Origin: Pluralibacter gergoviae ATCC 33028 = NBRC 105706
GTDB taxonomy: Bacteria > Pseudomonadota > Gammaproteobacteria > Enterobacterales > Enterobacteriaceae
Assembly (NCBI RefSeq): GCF_001598855.1
Contig: NZ_BCZS01000010.1
Span: 103,357 to 167,356 of the forward strand
DNA length: 64,000 nt
Direction: 5' to 3'
This document shows, one piece after another, positions 1-9,036 of this stretch. The notes under the pieces were generated by a model. That model was not told where the DNA came from, ran no database searches, and saw only the letters and a list, made by a program, of their open reading frames with translations. The first letter of the stretch is position 1; the number at the start of each line of letters is the position of its first letter. The position numbers and the translations under genes are program-made.

Positions 1-2
1 CG

Positions 3-962
3 CGACTGTTTAACTCGGCGGCAGCGCTGACGCTGCTGGTTGAACAGCGGGCGACGCTGCACGCCTTCCTGGAGTCGTGCCGCCCGCTGCGCAATGCCAT
101 CCTCGCCGGGCGTCCGCTGTCGGCGGCGGAGGGCAGGCTGCTGGATCTCTATTTTCAGCAGATCGCCGGTCCGGTGCAGCGCGCCTGTCGGGAAGGGCGG
201 ACAGGGGTCGATCCGCAGGCGCTCGGCCGCGCCGATGACGCCGCGCTGGCGGCCTGGTGGGCGCGGGCGGTTCGCCGGGCGGAGAGCCTCGGCGAGGATA
301 CGCTGCCCGTGGGTGAGAGTATCGACCCGTCCAGACAGGGGGAACAGCGTACGCCGCAGGCCCGGGACAGGCTGATGGCGCGCGGGCTGTGGGGACTGGT
401 GGGCGCGGTGGCGCTGGCTATCATCGGCGGCGGCGCCTGGCTTATCGGCGCCAGCGCGACGCCGGAACAGGCCCCGACCGCCGCCGCCCCGGTGTCGTCC
501 GCAGGCGCCGCGCCCGAGCGTCCCTCGGCCCGCGAGACGCTCAGCCGCCGCGGCGTTTCGTGGGACGCCAACGCCCTGCGCGCGGCCATCGACCGTAACG
601 ATGTTGGCATCGTACGCCTATTTTTACAGGGCGGCATGACCTGGCGGCTGGCGTGGACCGAGCAGGCGCTGGCCGCAGGCAGCGACGAGGTGCTCGGGCT
701 GCTGCTGCGCTACCGGCTGCAGATGGATGAGGCCAAACCCTGCCGCCGATTTATCAATACCCTGAGTCACGCGATGGCGAGCGGAGCGGCCCTCACGGCG
801 ATGCGCAAAACCTATCTGCAGACCTTTTGCACCACCGAACCGGTGGTGCAGCGCCAGCGCTACAGCCTGGATCAGGCGCGGCAGCGGGCGGCGGCGGCGC
901 CGAATGACGAGAATAAAAAATGGCTGACGATACAGTCAGCCATTTATGAGGAGATTGAGTAG
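3..962 (+). CDS. Hypothetical membrane-anchored protein, 5' partial
   Basis: The frame is open from the window edge to a TAG at 960-962, so the true start lies upstream. About 319 residues are visible. A single hydrophobic segment (roughly visible residues 127-150, beginning LWGLVGAVALAIIGGG) separates an Arg-rich, probably cytoplasmic N-terminal part from a Pro/Ala-rich linker. The C-terminal part contains a helical stretch (ALRAAIDRNDVGIVRLFLQG) that resembles an ankyrin-type helix pair, but only one or two units are seen. Its stop lies 3 nt from the 3' end of convergent treF. I do not recognise the family and assign no function. An internal ATG at 174 could be mistaken for the start, but the frame continues upstream of it without a stop. 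Confidence 0.6.
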   Translation, partial: RLFNSAAALTLLVEQRATLHAFLESCRPLRNAILAGRPLSAAEGRLLDLYFQQIAGPVQRACREGRTGVDPQALGRADDAALAAWWARAVRRAESLGEDTLPVGESIDPSRQGEQRTPQARDRLMARGLWGLVGAVALAIIGGGAWLIGASATPEQAPTAAAPVSSAGAAPERPSARETLSRRGVSWDANALRAAIDRNDVGIVRLFLQGGMTWRLAWTEQALAAGSDEVLGLLLRYRLQMDEAKPCRRFINTLSHAMASGAALTAMRKTYLQTFCTTEPVVQRQRYSLDQARQRAAAAPNDENKKWLTIQSAIYEEIE

Positions 963-965
963 CGG

Positions 966-2618
966 CTACGGCTCGCCGTAGAGGCCAATCAGCCTGCGCA
1001 CTACGCCGTTGGTCCAGCCGAAGCCGTCCTGCAGCGGATACTCGCCGCCGCCGCCCTCGCGGGGGGTGCTGCAGGCGATATGGTACTTCTCAATCAGCTT
1101 GTGGTTCTGCTGGTAGAACGCGTTCACCATGTTCAGCCAGCTACGGGCGATTTCGTTGCCCAGCGCATCGTTGCCGTACAGCTTGAAGCCCTGGACCGCC
1201 ATCCACTGCAGCGGCGCCCAGCCGTTGGGAAAGTCCCACTGTTCGCCGCTGTCGTATTCGGTTGCCAGAATACCGCCGGGGGTCAGCAGCCGGGTGCGGA
1301 TAGCGGTATCCAGCCTGTCGGCCTGCTCGTGGGTCGCCAGGCCCACGTACAGCGGCACTACGCTGGCGGCGGAAAACAGCGCCATCTGCTCGCGGCGCCA
1401 GTCGTAGTCGCGGTAGCAGCCCTGCTCATCGTCCCACAGGTAGCGGGTCACCGCCGACCGGCGTTCGCTGGCCTTAACGCGAAACTCTGCCTCGACTTCA
1501 CGATCGCCGTTAAGAGCGGAGATATTGGCGATGGTGTTTTCCAGCTTGTACATAAAGGCGTTGAGATCCACCGGTACAAACTGGGTGGTGCGGATGCTCG
1601 CCAGTCGGTTGCAGTCCCGCAGCCAGCGGGAGGAGTAGTCCCAGCCGGACTCGGCTCCGGCGCGCAGGTCGCGGTAGACCTCATTGGCCGGGCGACCGGA
1701 GCGGCGCGCGGTTTCCACATCCTCAAACCAGGATTCGTCGCGGGGGGTATCGCGATCGTCCCAGTAGCGGTTGAGCAGCGATCCGTCCGGCATTCTGACT
1801 ACCCGGCGATAGGCCTGGTTCGGCAGCAGGGAGCCGGCGCCGTCCATCCAGAAGGCGTACTCCAGCTTCAGATGTTCAAGATAGCGCCGGGCGCCGCGCA
1901 CGCCGTCTTCTTCAAACAGCTCCACCATCAGGGCAAACACCGGCGGCTGGGAGCGGCTCAGATAATAGGTGCGGTTGCCATTGGGCACGTGGCCGTAGCG
2001 CTCGATCATCCAGGCAAAGTTGTCCGCCATGCACTTCATCAGGTCCGTGCGGCCGCTCTCCGCCAGCCCCAGCATGGTGAAGTAGGAGTCCCAGTAGTAG
2101 GTTTCCGTGAAGCGTCCGCCGGGCACGATATAGGCCTGGGGCAGCGCCAGCAGCGAGGACCAGGGAATATGATCCTGCGGCTCGCGGGTCAGCACCGGCC
2201 ACAGGTTGTCGATATGGTCCTTCAGCGAGCTGCTCGGGTCGGAAACGTAGTCGCTGTCGATATTGTCGGGCAGCCAGAAGTGGGATACCACGAATTTGCG
2301 CAGATCGAATCCCGGCTTACCCTGCAGTTTGCGGTAGCGGATCAGGATATCCAGCGGATCCATGCGCGGCGCGCAGTCGGGAAAGGTTTTGCTGTCGGTA
2401 AAAATGCGCGCAGACTGCACCGCCTCAAACAGCTCCAGATAGCGATCGGCAGGCGTCAGGGCGTCGGAGGCAGGCAGGCCTTCGATCATCTCCGGCTCCG
2501 GCTCCACCTCCAGCATTTCAACCAGCTTTAACTCGCAGGGATCCATCTGGTAATTGGGATCTCCGGTTTCGATAAGCTGGATGCCGTCGGGCGGGTGGCG
2601 TAATTTAGTGCTGAGCAT
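966..2618 (-). CDS. treF: Cytoplasmic trehalase
   Basis: Hydrolyses trehalose to two glucose molecules in the cytoplasm (glycoside hydrolase family 37). The 550-residue product is one residue longer than E. coli TreF and aligns with it end to end as I recall that sequence. Both trehalase signatures are present: [14 protein letters not shown] in the middle and [10 protein letters not shown] near the C terminus, followed by the glycine-rich [18 protein letters not shown] segment. There is no signal peptide, which separates it from periplasmic TreA. The start is supported by an AGGTTGCGAT segment just upstream. It is convergent with the partial gene at the window edge and followed upstream by a UbiB-like gene on the same strand, probably in a separate transcription unit. 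Confidence 0.97.
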   Translation of the reverse strand: MLSTKLRHPPDGIQLIETGDPNYQMDPCELKLVEMLEVEPEPEMIEGLPASDALTPADRYLELFEAVQSARIFTDSKTFPDCAPRMDPLDILIRYRKLQGKPGFDLRKFVVSHFWLPDNIDSDYVSDPSSSLKDHIDNLWPVLTREPQDHIPWSSLLALPQAYIVPGGRFTETYYWDSYFTMLGLAESGRTDLMKCMADNFAWMIERYGHVPNGNRTYYLSRSQPPVFALMVELFEEDGVRGARRYLEHLKLEYAFWMDGAGSLLPNQAYRRVVRMPDGSLLNRYWDDRDTPRDESWFEDVETARRSGRPANEVYRDLRAGAESGWDYSSRWLRDCNRLASIRTTQFVPVDLNAFMYKLENTIANISALNGDREVEAEFRVKASERRSAVTRYLWDDEQGCYRDYDWRREQMALFSAASVVPLYVGLATHEQADRLDTAIRTRLLTPGGILATEYDSGEQWDFPNGWAPLQWMAVQGFKLYGNDALGNEIARSWLNMVNAFYQQNHKLIEKYHIACSTPREGGGGEYPLQDGFGWTNGVVRRLIGLYGEP

Positions 2619-2748
2619 ACGATCGCAACCTCCGGTAGTGTCGGTATCTCGTCATTTTTAACGTAGCGCATCTTTAATCATAGCCATTCGATGGCCGGAA
2701 GATGAGTAAAATGTGCGCAAGATCACGTTTTGAGGCGATTCCGATCGC

Positions 2749-4389
2749 TCACCGCGACCACAGCCGCCATATCAGCCACGCCGAGCCGCCGATGCCGCAC
2801 AGGGCGAGGAGCAGCGGGATCGCCGGCACGCCGAGCAGCGTCCAGTGCAGGCCCAGCAGCCACGGCGTCAGTACCAGCACGGTGGCGGCAAGTACGATGG
2901 CCAGCGCAAGCGTTGAGGCGGCGCGCTCCAGCGATTTGCCCAGCTGATTGAGGTTATCGACGTTGATATCGGCGTGCAGCCGCCCGTGGCGCAGCCGCTG
3001 CATCACCAGCCGCAGGGTCTGCGGCAGAGTATCGCCGCTGTCCAGCAGCCGGTTGCCGAGGGTGACCATGCGCCGCCGGCTGGCGAAGCGGGTATAGCGC
3101 CGCATCAGCTGCCGCCTGAGCTGCGGGCGCAGCACGGCGATAATATCGAACTGCGGGTCCATGCGCAGCAGCACGCCGTCGGCGGTGATCAGCGCCTTGA
3201 ACAGCAGCACCAGGTCCGGCGGCAGCGACAGGCGGAACTCCCGCGCGGTGGCGAGCATGTCGGTCAGGGCCTTGCCCAGCTGCAGAGTGCGGCTGCCCTG
3301 GCGCTGCAGGAAGTAGTTGGCGGCCAGCTCCAGCTCGGTGATGTTGAGATCGTCGCGATCGCTCCAGGCGATCAGCGCATCAACGATCCCGCCGGCGTCG
3401 CGCTCGCTGATGGCATACAGCAGCGAAAGCAGCTCGTTGCGACGGGTGTCGCTCAGGTATCCCACCATGCCGAAGTCGATAAAGCCTACCCGGTTGTCCG
3501 AAAGCGCCATGACGTTGCCGGGATGCGGATCGGCGTGATAGAGGCGGTAGTCGAACAGCATTTTGATGAACGCCTCCGCCCCTCTTCGCGCCAGCACTTT
3601 GCCATCAAGGCCGGCGGCGGCCAACTGCTGTCCGTCCAGCGGCGCGGTGCCGCTGAGCAGCGCCTGTACCATCAGCGTCGGGCTGGTCCACGCCCAGTAA
3701 ATCTCAGGGATAACGACCTGCGGGTCGTCGGCGAAGTTTTGCCGCATCTTCTCGCCGTTGGCGGCTTCGTAGCAGAAGTCCAGCTCCTGCTGCAGGGCCG
3801 TCTCCAGATAGCGTACCAGCATGGCAGGGCGAAAGCGGGCGAGGGTTTCGCTCTGCTGCTCGATGCTGGCCGCCAGGAAGTGCAGCAGGCGCAGATCGGC
3901 GCGAATGACCGGCTCGATGCCCGGCCGCTGAATTTTAACCACTACCTCGTCGCCGTCGCGCAGGCGCGCGCGGTGGATCTGCGCCATCGAGCCGCTGGCA
4001 AGCGGCGCTTCATCAAACCAGGCGAAGACGTTCGCCGGGGCATCGCCGAGCGTGGCGCTGACCTGGGCTTCGAGGGCCGACCAGGGCAGGGGGCTGGCGC
4101 CGGCGTTGAGCTGTCCGAGGGCTTCCGTCCATTCGGGGGCGAGCAGATCGCTGCGCGTGGAGAGGATCTGTCCCAGCTTGACGAACGCCGGGCCCAGCTC
4201 CTCCAGCGCGGCGCACAGGCGCTGCGGCAGCGGGCGGTCGTCGCGCGAGTGGCCGTGGCTGAGCTTGTCGAGAAGGCCGGAGAGGCCCAGCGCCCGCAGC
4301 AGATCCTGCAGACCGTAGCGCACCAGGACGCCGGTTATCTCCTGAAGGCGGGCCCTGTCGCGGGCGGTGGCCATGATGGCTTTGATCAT
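2749..4389 (-). CDS. ABC1/UbiB-family atypical protein kinase (AarF-like paralog)
   Basis: The 546-residue protein carries the hallmarks of the UbiB/COQ8 ABC1 family. The KxGQ motif (FVKLGQILSTRSDLL) lies near residue 70, the nucleotide-binding lysine in VVVKIQRPGI near 150, the catalytic-like HADPHPGNVM and the metal-binding FIDFG. Two hydrophobic segments at the extreme C terminus (ALAIVLAATVLVL and TLLGVPAIPLLLAL) should anchor it in the inner membrane, as in UbiB. E. coli K-12 has no such gene here, and the normal ubiB lies next to ubiE/ubiJ, so this is probably a second, accessory copy. Family members support ubiquinone or other lipid metabolism as ATPases. The substrate of this one is unknown. 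It is divergent from the DJ-1-like gene. Confidence 0.85.
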   Translation of the reverse strand: MIKAIMATARDRARLQEITGVLVRYGLQDLLRALGLSGLLDKLSHGHSRDDRPLPQRLCAALEELGPAFVKLGQILSTRSDLLAPEWTEALGQLNAGASPLPWSALEAQVSATLGDAPANVFAWFDEAPLASGSMAQIHRARLRDGDEVVVKIQRPGIEPVIRADLRLLHFLAASIEQQSETLARFRPAMLVRYLETALQQELDFCYEAANGEKMRQNFADDPQVVIPEIYWAWTSPTLMVQALLSGTAPLDGQQLAAAGLDGKVLARRGAEAFIKMLFDYRLYHADPHPGNVMALSDNRVGFIDFGMVGYLSDTRRNELLSLLYAISERDAGGIVDALIAWSDRDDLNITELELAANYFLQRQGSRTLQLGKALTDMLATAREFRLSLPPDLVLLFKALITADGVLLRMDPQFDIIAVLRPQLRRQLMRRYTRFASRRRMVTLGNRLLDSGDTLPQTLRLVMQRLRHGRLHADINVDNLNQLGKSLERAASTLALAIVLAATVLVLTPWLLGLHWTLLGVPAIPLLLALCGIGGSAWLIWRLWSR

Positions 4390-4564
4390 TTTGCCGGAAC
4401 TCCATGTTTAGCGGGCGATCGATTTCTGCTCTGTAACGTTAGCAGCCCTTTCGCGATACGCCTATAGGGATAAATACGAGAGGCGGCGCTGAAGTTGCAT
4501 GACAGCGTTCCCGGCGGCGGCTTACTCTTGGGGGAGTCCATTCCGTACAGTCAAGGAGGCAGTA

Positions 4565-5155
4565 ATGCACTTCAGTACGCTCAATATTGTTCTGTTCGAC
4601 GGCTTCGAAACTCTGGATGCCATGGGGCCTGCGGAAGTCTTTGGTTCGCTGCCGTCCTGCAGGCTGCGGTTTATCTCCCGCGAGGGCGGCCCGGTTGTCA
4701 GTACCCAGGGCGTCATCGTTCAGACCGGGATTGCCGCGCCCGGCGGTGAGGCGCTGCTGATCCCCGGCGGGCAGGGTACGCGAACGCGGGTGGACGATGA
4801 GGAATATCTTCACTGGCTGTACGGCCTGGCAAATGCGTCGAACGTCTGTATGACGGTGTGCACCGGCTCGGCGCTGCTGGCTAAAACCGGCCTGCTGGAC
4901 GGCGTCAGGGCGACGACCAATAAGCGCGCCTACGGCTGGGTCACCTCCCTGCGGCAGCAGGTGCGCTGGCAGCCCCGTGCAAGGTGGGTCCACGACGGTA
5001 AGTTCTGGACGTCATCCGGGGTCAGCGCCGGCATGGATATGGCGCTGGGGGCGGTGGCGGAAAATGACGGCGTGGCGCAGGCTGAAGCGCTGGCCGGGAA
5101 AATGGAGTACTGCTGGAACCGAAACCCGGATGAAGATCCGTTTGCGCGCGGCTGA
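4565..5155 (+). CDS. DJ-1/PfpI family protein
   Basis: A 196-residue glutamine-amidotransferase-like protein of the DJ-1/PfpI superfamily. The nucleophile-elbow cysteine is visible as MTVCTGSALLA (Cys99) and the conserved acidic partner as GPAE (Glu24), which together define the DJ-1-type active site. The start at 4565 is chosen because AAGGAGG lies 5-10 nt upstream and the protein then begins MHFSTLNIVLFDGFE, the usual family beginning; an upstream in-frame start at 4499 would add an atypical leader. Related proteins include isonitrile hydratases and transcription-factor-fused amidases, but no DNA-binding domain is present here. Substrate unknown. Confidence 0.8.
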   Translation: MHFSTLNIVLFDGFETLDAMGPAEVFGSLPSCRLRFISREGGPVVSTQGVIVQTGIAAPGGEALLIPGGQGTRTRVDDEEYLHWLYGLANASNVCMTVCTGSALLAKTGLLDGVRATTNKRAYGWVTSLRQQVRWQPRARWVHDGKFWTSSGVSAGMDMALGAVAENDGVAQAEALAGKMEYCWNRNPDEDPFARG

Positions 5156-5210
5156 GGGAGAGGCCCGGCGGTCGCCGGGCCTGACTTAGCTATGAGCCAG
5201 CGGGAAACCG

Positions 5211-6566
5211 CTAGCGCATGGTCACAAACTCCTCCGCGCCGGTCGGGTGGATTGCGACGGTATTATCAAAGTCTTTCTTGGTAGCACCCATTTTCAGCGC
5301 GACCGCGAAGCCCTGCAGCATCTCGTCCATACCGTAGCCGATGCCGTGGATGCCGACGATCTTCTCTTCCGGCCCGACGCAGACCAGCTTCATGCGGCAC
5401 GGCTGGCGGTGCGAGGTGACGGCGGTGTACATCGCGGTAAACGAGGATTTATAGATCTTTACCGCATCCTCGCCGTACTGCTCGCGGGCCGCGGGTTCGC
5501 TCAGGCCAACGGTGCCGATCGGCGGGTGGCTGAAGACCACGGTCGGAATGTTGCTGTAGTCCAGGTGCTCATCCGGCTTGTTGTTAAACAGGCGCTCGGA
5601 GAGGCGGCGGCCTGCGGCGACCGCGACCGGGGTCAGCTCTACCGCACCGGCGATGTTGTCGCCCACCGCGTAGATGCCCGGTACGCTGGTGTTCTGGAAC
5701 TTATCGACCACGATGTGGCCGCCGTCGCGGGTTTCAACGCCCGCGGCGGCCAGGTTAATGTTGTCGGTTGATGGCTCGCGGCCGATGGCCCAGATCAGGC
5801 AATCGACATTCTGGCTGCGGCCGTCTTCCAGGGTCAGAGTCAGGCTGCCGTCGGCGTTTTTCACCACCGCTTTCGGCGTCGCGTGGGTGTGCAGGGTCGG
5901 ACCTTCGGCGGCCATCACCTCCACCAGCGTTTCAACGATCAGCGGATCGAAGCTGCGCAGCGGCGCGTGCTTGCGCACGAACAGGTGCGTTTCGGCCCCG
6001 AGGCCGTTGATCACGCCCGCCAGCTCAACGGCGATATAGCCCGCGCCGACAACTGCCACGCGCTTCGGCAGGGCGGGCAGCTCGAAGAAGCCGTCGGAGT
6101 CGATGCCGTACTCCGCGCCGGGGATCTGCGGATGGATCGGCCGGCCGCCGGTGGCGATCAGAATATGATCGGCGGTGATCGTCTCGCCGTTGACTTCCAC
6201 GGTCTTCGCGTCGACAAAGCGGGCAAAGCCTTTAATTACGTCGACCTTATTTTTGCCCAGCACGTTATCGTACGAGGTATGGATGCGGTCGATATAGGCG
6301 CTGCGGCTGGCGACCAGCTTGTCCCAGTCGAAGTGATTGAGGGTAGTATCGAAACCGTAATCCGGGCCGTACAGGGTGATGGCTTCACGGATCTGAGCGG
6401 CGTGCCACATCACTTTTTTCGGCACGCAGCCGACGTTAACGCAGGTGCCGCCCAGCGCTTTGGCTTCGATCAGGGCGCACTTCTGGCCGTACATCGCCGC
6501 GCGGTTGATGGAGGCGATGCCGCCGCTGCCGCCGCCGATGGCGAGGTAGTCGTAATGTTTGCTCAT
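5211..6566 (-). CDS. gor: Glutathione reductase
   Basis: NADPH-dependent flavoprotein that reduces glutathione disulfide in the cytoplasm. The 451-residue sequence has the N-terminal FAD-binding GGGSGG motif, the redox-active disulfide [13 protein letters not shown] (Cys42/Cys47), a central NADPH-binding [11 protein letters not shown] motif, and the C-terminal dimer-interface [12 protein letters not shown], whose histidine completes the active site of the partner subunit. Length is close to the 450 residues of E. coli Gor. Position next to rlmJ matches the E. coli order. Confidence 0.97.
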   Translation of the reverse strand: MSKHYDYLAIGGGSGGIASINRAAMYGQKCALIEAKALGGTCVNVGCVPKKVMWHAAQIREAITLYGPDYGFDTTLNHFDWDKLVASRSAYIDRIHTSYDNVLGKNKVDVIKGFARFVDAKTVEVNGETITADHILIATGGRPIHPQIPGAEYGIDSDGFFELPALPKRVAVVGAGYIAVELAGVINGLGAETHLFVRKHAPLRSFDPLIVETLVEVMAAEGPTLHTHATPKAVVKNADGSLTLTLEDGRSQNVDCLIWAIGREPSTDNINLAAAGVETRDGGHIVVDKFQNTSVPGIYAVGDNIAGAVELTPVAVAAGRRLSERLFNNKPDEHLDYSNIPTVVFSHPPIGTVGLSEPAAREQYGEDAVKIYKSSFTAMYTAVTSHRQPCRMKLVCVGPEEKIVGIHGIGYGMDEMLQGFAVALKMGATKKDFDNTVAIHPTGAEEFVTMR

Positions 6567-6637
6567 GTCACATCCTTAAAATCGTTAATTGCCGCGATTG
6601 TATACCCGGTATTCATCGTTTCCACCGATACCTGCAA

Positions 6638-7480
6638 TTACTCCGGCACGACCCAATTGACGGTTGCGTGCCCGGTGCCGGACGGCACCAGCGTGCGGTG
6701 CAGCCACGGCAGAACGTTATTCATCTGCTGCTCCAGCTTCCACGGCGGGTTGATGACGATCATTCCGGAGGCGGTCATGCCCCGGCGGTCGCTGTCCGGC
6801 AGCACCGCCAGCTCAATCTGCAGGATGCGGCGAATGCCGGTCGCCTCCAGATCTTTGAGCATGCGTTTGATCTGCGCCCGCAGCACTACCGGATACCACA
6901 GGGCATAGGTGCCGGTGGCGAAGCGCTTGTAGCCTTCCGCGATACCGGCGACCACGGCCTGATAGTCGGTTTTGATCTCGTAGGGCGGGTCGATAAGGAT
7001 CAGCCCGCGACGCGACGCCGGCGGCAGCTTCGCCTTCAGCTGCTGATAGCCGTCGGCTTTCTCCACCCGCGCGCGGCTGTCTTTCTGAAACTCCGATCGC
7101 AGCAGCGGAAAATCGCTCGGATGCAGTTCGGTGAGCTGGATGCTGTCCTGCTCGCGCAGCAGCTGGCGGGCGATCAGCGGTGAGCCGGGGTAGTAGCGCA
7201 GCTGGCCGCTGCGGTTGAAGTGCTGCACGACGCTGATGTAAGGCGCCAGCTCGGCGGGCAGGTCGTCCTGCTGCCAGACGCGGGCGATGCCCTCCAGATA
7301 CTCGCCGGTGCGCTCCGCGTGCTCGCCGCTCAGCTGATAGCGCCCCGCGCCCGCGTGGGTATCAAGATAGAGAAACGGCTTTTCTTTCTCTTTCATTGAT
7401 TCAATGATGAGGCTCTGGACGGTATGTTTAAGGACGTCGGCGTGGTTACCGGCGTGAAAGCTGTGGCGATAGCTGAGCAT
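6638..7480 (-). CDS. rlmJ: 23S rRNA (adenine2030-N6)-methyltransferase
   Basis: The 280-residue product has the same length as E. coli RlmJ (formerly YhiR), which methylates A2030 of 23S rRNA using S-adenosylmethionine. The N terminus MLSYRHSFHAGNHADVLKH and the catalytic LIDPPYE (the DPPY motif of N6-adenine methyltransferases) are both visible. E. coli RlmJ is also required for use of extracellular DNA as a carbon source, hence the older com name. It is transcribed on the same strand as gor, 71 nt away. Confidence 0.95.
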   Translation of the reverse strand: MLSYRHSFHAGNHADVLKHTVQSLIIESMKEKEKPFLYLDTHAGAGRYQLSGEHAERTGEYLEGIARVWQQDDLPAELAPYISVVQHFNRSGQLRYYPGSPLIARQLLREQDSIQLTELHPSDFPLLRSEFQKDSRARVEKADGYQQLKAKLPPASRRGLILIDPPYEIKTDYQAVVAGIAEGYKRFATGTYALWYPVVLRAQIKRMLKDLEATGIRRILQIELAVLPDSDRRGMTASGMIVINPPWKLEQQMNNVLPWLHRTLVPSGTGHATVNWVVPE

Positions 7481-7625
7481 GTAGCGGAGATTCCGAAATA
7501 ATAAACGTTATCGACAGTTTACCGCAGATTGCCCGGCGATGCTGCCCGCCCGACTGTCATCATAGTGTCAACTGCCTGCGCTAGCGTGGCCTCAAGCAAG
7601 GTAATTGATTGAAAGGGATAATAAA

Positions 7626-8888
7626 ATGCAGATACGAGTTTCGCTTTTAGCCGCCGCGCTGGTCTTTGCGCTGCCCGCGCTGGCAAAAGATGTGCCCCTC
7701 TCCCAGGCGGCGACGCTGGCGGCAACAGTGACGCCTGCCGCCAGCAGCCCGGATTTTACTGCCCTTGAAGCGGATTCGCTCACTGCCCTGCGCCGCGCGC
7801 TGCAGGACAAAGACGGCGCCGTGACGCGCGCGAGTCTTGAGGATGCCGGGCAGTCTGACGTTCAGGCCGACAAAGCCTGGCTCAAGGCCAGCGGCTACGA
7901 TTTCCATAAAGAGGCGCGCCAGCAGGCGGGTATTGAACTGCTCTCCGGCTTCAGCGCGCTGCCGGCGCCGGTGCTGGCGGCGAATCTGGCAACGGTGACG
8001 ACCATCAACCGCGACGCCGCTGCCGCCACCCGTCACCAGGCGCTGGCCGATGCGGAGGGGATCGATTTCCTCTATTTCCTCAGCGATGCGCTGGGACCGC
8101 GCCTGGGCAGGGCGTTTATTACCGCCTACGATAAGGGCGAGCTTGGCAAGGCGGCGGCGCTGATCAAGGCCAGCGAAATCGGCACCGGTAAAGCCAAAAA
8201 ACACTTTCACAACGACCGGCCGTTTCTGGTGAAGGGCAACACCATCCACCTGGTTCCGGACGATACGGTGCTGAAGGATAACAAGCCCTATACCGCCGAC
8301 GGCGGCTCTTTCCCCAGCGGGCATACCAACACCGGCGTCACCGACGCGCTGCTGCTGGCGCAGATGATCCCGGAGCGCTACGATGCGCTGGTCACGCGCG
8401 GGGCGCGCTACGGCTACTCGCGCCTGGTGCTGGGCGTTCACTATCCGCTGGACGTGATGGGCTCGCGAATGGTGGCCGAGAGCAACGTCGCGACCTTCCT
8501 GAACGATCCCGCCTACCGGGCGCTGTTTAACGAGGCGCGGGACCAGCTGCGCGCGGCGCTGGCGAAGGAGTGCGGCGTTTCCCTCACCGAGTGCGCGAAG
8601 CCGGCGGGCAAAGACGATCCGTACAGCAGCCCGGCGATGAGAACGTTTTATACCTTTACTATGACCTACGATCTGCCGCGTCAGGCGGGCGGGCAGGGCG
8701 CGCTGGCGGTGCCGCAGGGCGCCGAGGTGTTGCTGGAGACCGCCCTGCCGCAACTCTCCGCCGCGCAGCGCCGGGCGCTGATGGTGAAGACGGCGCTGCC
8801 GGCGGGCTATCCGCTCTCCGGCTCGACGCCGGAGCAGCAGTTCTGGCAGCGGCTCAATTTGGTGGAGGCCCGGCGCGCTGCGAAGTGA
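7626..8888 (+). CDS. Periplasmic PAP2-family acid phosphatase
   Basis: A 420-residue secreted phosphatase of the class A non-specific acid phosphatase / PAP2 type. The start at 7626 follows GAAAGGGATAATAAA and gives a clean signal peptide (residues 1-20, cleavage after ALA). The three catalytic motifs are in order: K-x6-RP (KHFHNDRPF, about 192-200), PSGH (230-233) and SR-x5-H-x3-D (SRLVLGVHYPLD, 265-276). A long N-terminal region before the core and about 130 residues after it make the protein much longer than the roughly 250-residue PhoN type. It lies between rlmJ and prlC, where E. coli has nothing, so it is accessory. The substrate could be phosphomonoesters or a lipid phosphate. Confidence 0.85.
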   Translation: MQIRVSLLAAALVFALPALAKDVPLSQAATLAATVTPAASSPDFTALEADSLTALRRALQDKDGAVTRASLEDAGQSDVQADKAWLKASGYDFHKEARQQAGIELLSGFSALPAPVLAANLATVTTINRDAAAATRHQALADAEGIDFLYFLSDALGPRLGRAFITAYDKGELGKAAALIKASEIGTGKAKKHFHNDRPFLVKGNTIHLVPDDTVLKDNKPYTADGGSFPSGHTNTGVTDALLLAQMIPERYDALVTRGARYGYSRLVLGVHYPLDVMGSRMVAESNVATFLNDPAYRALFNEARDQLRAALAKECGVSLTECAKPAGKDDPYSSPAMRTFYTFTMTYDLPRQAGGQGALAVPQGAEVLLETALPQLSAAQRRALMVKTALPAGYPLSGSTPEQQFWQRLNLVEARRAAK

Positions 8889-9036
8889 CCTTTACCGGTC
8901 GGCAGCGCGCCGGCCGGTTATTTCAGTTCCGCTCTCTCTGCCATTGAAATCCTCTACACTTAACCCCATTCTTGCTCTTATCGCTTAAGCGCCGGAGCAC
9001 GCGCTCCGACATTCACTCTTTCAAAGGACCGCGCTG

